Below, piece after piece: positions 3,978 through 5,619 of a stretch of DNA of 5,619 nt (its first letter is position 1; each line of letters begins with the position of its first letter). The stretch lies in contig CAJTNW010000045.1 in the NCBI GenBank assembly GCA_910577795.1, positions 1 to 5,619 of the forward strand, written 5' to 3'. Source of the stretch: an uncultured Christensenella sp. (GTDB taxonomy: Bacteria > Bacillota > Clostridia > Christensenellales > UBA3700). Position numbers and translations under genes: made by a program. The notes below the pieces were generated by a model that did not search any database, had not been told where the DNA came from, and worked only from the letters and a program-made list of their open reading frames with translations.

Positions 3978-5324
3978 ATGAATAATTTTTTTTATAGCCT
4001 AAATTGGGTACATTTTGTTGGTGTTGGTGGTGTAAGTATGAGCAAACTCTGTGCTTATACTTTAAAACTGGGTATTAAATGCACAGGGTCAGATAGTAAA
4101 AATTCTGACATTATTCAAAAACTTAAAAATAAGGGTGTTGATATTGTTATTGGCGAAAACAGAGATTATGCAAGAGGTGCTGATTTAGTTGTCTATTCTA
4201 GTGCAATAAAAAATAATCATCCAGAATTATTGTCCGCAAAAAAAAGTATGGAACGTAAAGATTATCTTGCTTTGGTTGCTAAAAATTTTGATAAAATAAT
4301 TGCGGTGAGTGGTGCTCATGGCAAAACAACTACTACTGCAATGATAGCATGGATATTAAAAGTTGCAGATAAAAGTTTTACCTCTCATATAGGCGGGGAA
4401 TTTGCGACATCCAGCGATATTTTATTTGGTGATGGGGAAGAGTATTTTATTACAGAGGCATGCGAATATTCCAAAAGTTTTTTAAAATTAAATCCGGATA
4501 TTGGTGTTGTGCTTAATGTTGATTATGACCACCCAGACTGTTATAAATCACTAAAAGATACGTATCTTGCTTTTGCTATGTTTATGTCACAGTCCAAAGC
4601 AGTGGTATATAATGCAGAGTTTGATTTTAATCAAGAAGAAAGATTAAAAAATATTAAAGCAGATATGATTACGTATGGTACAGATAATGCCAATTTTAAA
4701 ACAAGTAATATTGTAACTCGTAGTAACTACATTAACTTTGACGTGCTCAAAAAAAATGAATTGTATAATTCCTTTACACTATACACAATTAATAAAGTTA
4801 ATGTAGAGTGTGCATTAGCCGCAATTGCTGTATGTGATTTAATAGGTATAGATAAAGACAAAATTAAAATGGCACTTGCAACTTTCCCGGGAATAAAAAA
4901 TAGGTTTCAGTGTTTGGGGATAATGACAGGTGGAGCAAAAATGATAGTAGATTATGCTCATCACCCTAAACAAATGAAGTTTGCCATATCCGCTGCTTAT
5001 TATAACTTGCCTGATGATGGTGATTTAATAGTACTTTTTGAGCCTCATACATACTCACGTACAAAAGCCTTGTTTCAAGATTTTTGTAAAGTTTTGCAAG
5101 GCGACTGGACTACAGTTATTATGCCAACTTATAGCGCTAGAGAAAAGGTAGAAGATGGTTATGATTCAATGCAACTTTATATGGGGATAAGTAAAACTAG
5201 TGATAGAGTAGTATATGTAGATAGTTACGAAAAAGCAAAAGAGTGGTTACTAAAGAATGCTAAAGTTACAGATACAATTTTATGTTTGGGTGCTGGACTT
5301 GATAATAATAAACTTATTTATTAA
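3978..5324 (+). CDS. murC: UDP-N-acetylmuramate--L-alanine ligase
   Basis: This 448-residue cytoplasmic Mur ligase catalyses ATP-dependent addition of L-alanine to UDP-MurNAc, the first peptide step of peptidoglycan synthesis. The N-terminal Rossmann domain shows FVGVGGVSMS (13-22), TGSDS (36-40) and VVYSSAI (71-77). The central ATPase has the P-loop GAHGKTTTT (112-120), EACEYSKSFL (160-169) and VLNVDYDHPD (178-187). The C-terminal domain has GIKNRFQ (305-311), VDYAHHPKQ (324-332), FEPHTYSRTKALF (354-366), YSAREK (385-390) and GAG (438-440). Length and domain order are normal, and the EACEY form is familiar from clostridial MurC. Oddities are NVECALAA (275-282) where HNVxNALAA is usual, and GAGLD where GAGD is usual. 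Mpl is less likely on motifs. The ATG at 3978 has no SD, but no other in-frame start lies between the upstream stop at 3927-3929 and the Rossmann motif. It is divergent from spoVG and apparently monocistronic. Confidence 0.94.
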   Translation: MNNFFYSLNWVHFVGVGGVSMSKLCAYTLKLGIKCTGSDSKNSDIIQKLKNKGVDIVIGENRDYARGADLVVYSSAIKNNHPELLSAKKSMERKDYLALVAKNFDKIIAVSGAHGKTTTTAMIAWILKVADKSFTSHIGGEFATSSDILFGDGEEYFITEACEYSKSFLKLNPDIGVVLNVDYDHPDCYKSLKDTYLAFAMFMSQSKAVVYNAEFDFNQEERLKNIKADMITYGTDNANFKTSNIVTRSNYINFDVLKKNELYNSFTLYTINKVNVECALAAIAVCDLIGIDKDKIKMALATFPGIKNRFQCLGIMTGGAKMIVDYAHHPKQMKFAISAAYYNLPDDGDLIVLFEPHTYSRTKALFQDFCKVLQGDWTTVIMPTYSAREKVEDGYDSMQLYMGISKTSDRVVYVDSYEKAKEWLLKNAKVTDTILCLGAGLDNNKLIY

Positions 5325-5400
5325 TCATAAATGTTATGTTTTTAAAGAAAATATACAGACAAAATTTTTCTATAAGTAATAACTAAATAAAAAAATATTC

Positions 5401-5443
5401 AAAAACTACACAATAAAATTTTACATTTTATTGTGTAGTTTTT
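5401..5443. terminator. Strong bidirectional terminator after murC
   Basis: A perfect 19-bp stem (5401-5419 against 5425-5443; core ACTACACAATAAAAT) with a 5-base loop is bordered by AAAAA on the left and TTTTT on the right. It would end murC mRNA on the plus strand and any RNA arriving from the right on the minus strand. The 76 bases between the murC stop and this hairpin show nothing else. Confidence 0.88.
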
Positions 5444-5537
5444 ATGTAAAGTTTAATTTTGTAAAAAAAAGCATTTTATGCAATAAATCTATCAAAAATC
5501 GGTATTAATTAAAATTAATTATAAATTTTAAATTAAA

Positions 5538-5574
5538 AATAAGTACATATATTAATTATATCTATGTACTTATT
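5538..5574 (-). terminator. Hairpin at the predicted RNA start / minus-strand terminator
   Basis: AATAAGTACATA (5538-5549) pairs exactly with TATGTACTTATT (5563-5574) across a 13-base AT loop. T-rich sequence follows only on the minus strand, so it would terminate leftward transcripts. It could therefore equally close an unseen minus-strand gene to the right of the window. Confidence 0.5.
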
Positions 5575-5581
5575 CAATATA

Positions 5582-5611
5582 ATTATAAATCATAAAATAA
5601 AATAATGTCAA
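5582..5611 (-). promoter_or_regulatory. Perfect-consensus minus-strand promoter near the right edge
   Basis: On the minus strand TTGACA (5611-5606), an 18-base spacer and TATAAT (5587-5582) match both hexamers exactly. It points leftward into gene-free DNA. The remaining 5444-5537 is low-complexity A+T sequence without a recognisable gene. Confidence 0.6.
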
Positions 5612-5619
5612 TATTAAAG

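Larger units (their letters stand above)
5401..5575 (-). ncRNA. Candidate minus-strand RNA downstream of murC
   Basis: The perfect promoter at 5611-5582 predicts a start near 5575. A 12-bp hairpin (5574-5563 against 5549-5538) would open the transcript and is followed on the minus strand by a broken U-run (TTTTTAATTT). RNA may stop there, at about 45 nt, or continue to the 19-bp terminator at 5443-5401, about 175 nt. There is no SD-supported reading frame. Read-through past 5401 would be antisense to the murC 3' end. Expression is inferred only. Confidence 0.33.

Noticed and set aside
5461..5484. GCATTTTATGC with an adjacent A8 as a minus-strand terminator
   Set aside because: The stem is only 4 bp with a 3-base loop, too weak to call despite the U8 it would produce.

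Overview
The window is 5.6 kb of very AT-rich DNA (roughly 70% A+T, higher between genes). It has strong Shine-Dalgarno (SD) sites, sigma-A type promoters and hairpin-plus-T-run terminators. Together with an AlaR/AlaT (YugG/YugH) pair, SpoVG and a MurC of the 'EACEY' type common in clostridia, this points to a low-GC Bacillota, most likely a clostridial-type organism. The taxon cannot be fixed from the sequence alone.

Layout. 1-141 is the C-terminal tail of an unidentified protein, followed by a clear terminator (158-186). 188-373 is a gene-free stretch bounded by a perfect 16-bp inverted repeat with TA at each edge, which could be a miniature mobile element (MITE). 395-544 (minus) is an unlisted 49-residue zinc-ribbon microprotein with a strong SD and a perfect palindrome at its predicted transcription start. 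Divergent from it, 715-2393 holds a two-gene operon with a 4-base stop/start overlap: an Lrp/AsnC regulator (AlaR-like) and an alanine-type aminotransferase (AlaT-like). It is driven by a TTGACA-17-TATACT promoter overlaid with inverted repeats, and closed by a 14-bp-stem terminator. 2440-2739 is non-coding but structured: two near-identical long palindromes flank a perfect-consensus minus-strand promoter, suggesting a roughly 96-nt RNA. 2740-3429 encodes an orphan lipoprotein. 3528-3794 (minus) is spoVG, and 3978-5324 (plus) is murC, which has no SD. 5325-5619 holds the murC terminator and a second perfect-consensus minus-strand promoter that fires into non-coding DNA and towards the murC 3' end.

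How the genes fit together. AlaT interconverts pyruvate and L-alanine, its adjacent regulator probably senses alanine, and MurC adds L-alanine to UDP-MurNAc. The window therefore holds alanine supply and alanine use in peptidoglycan synthesis, though nothing shows they are co-regulated. The most novel material is non-coding: two candidate minus-strand RNAs, the twin palindromes and the TIR-bounded segment. No defence system, CRISPR array, tRNA or rRNA is visible.
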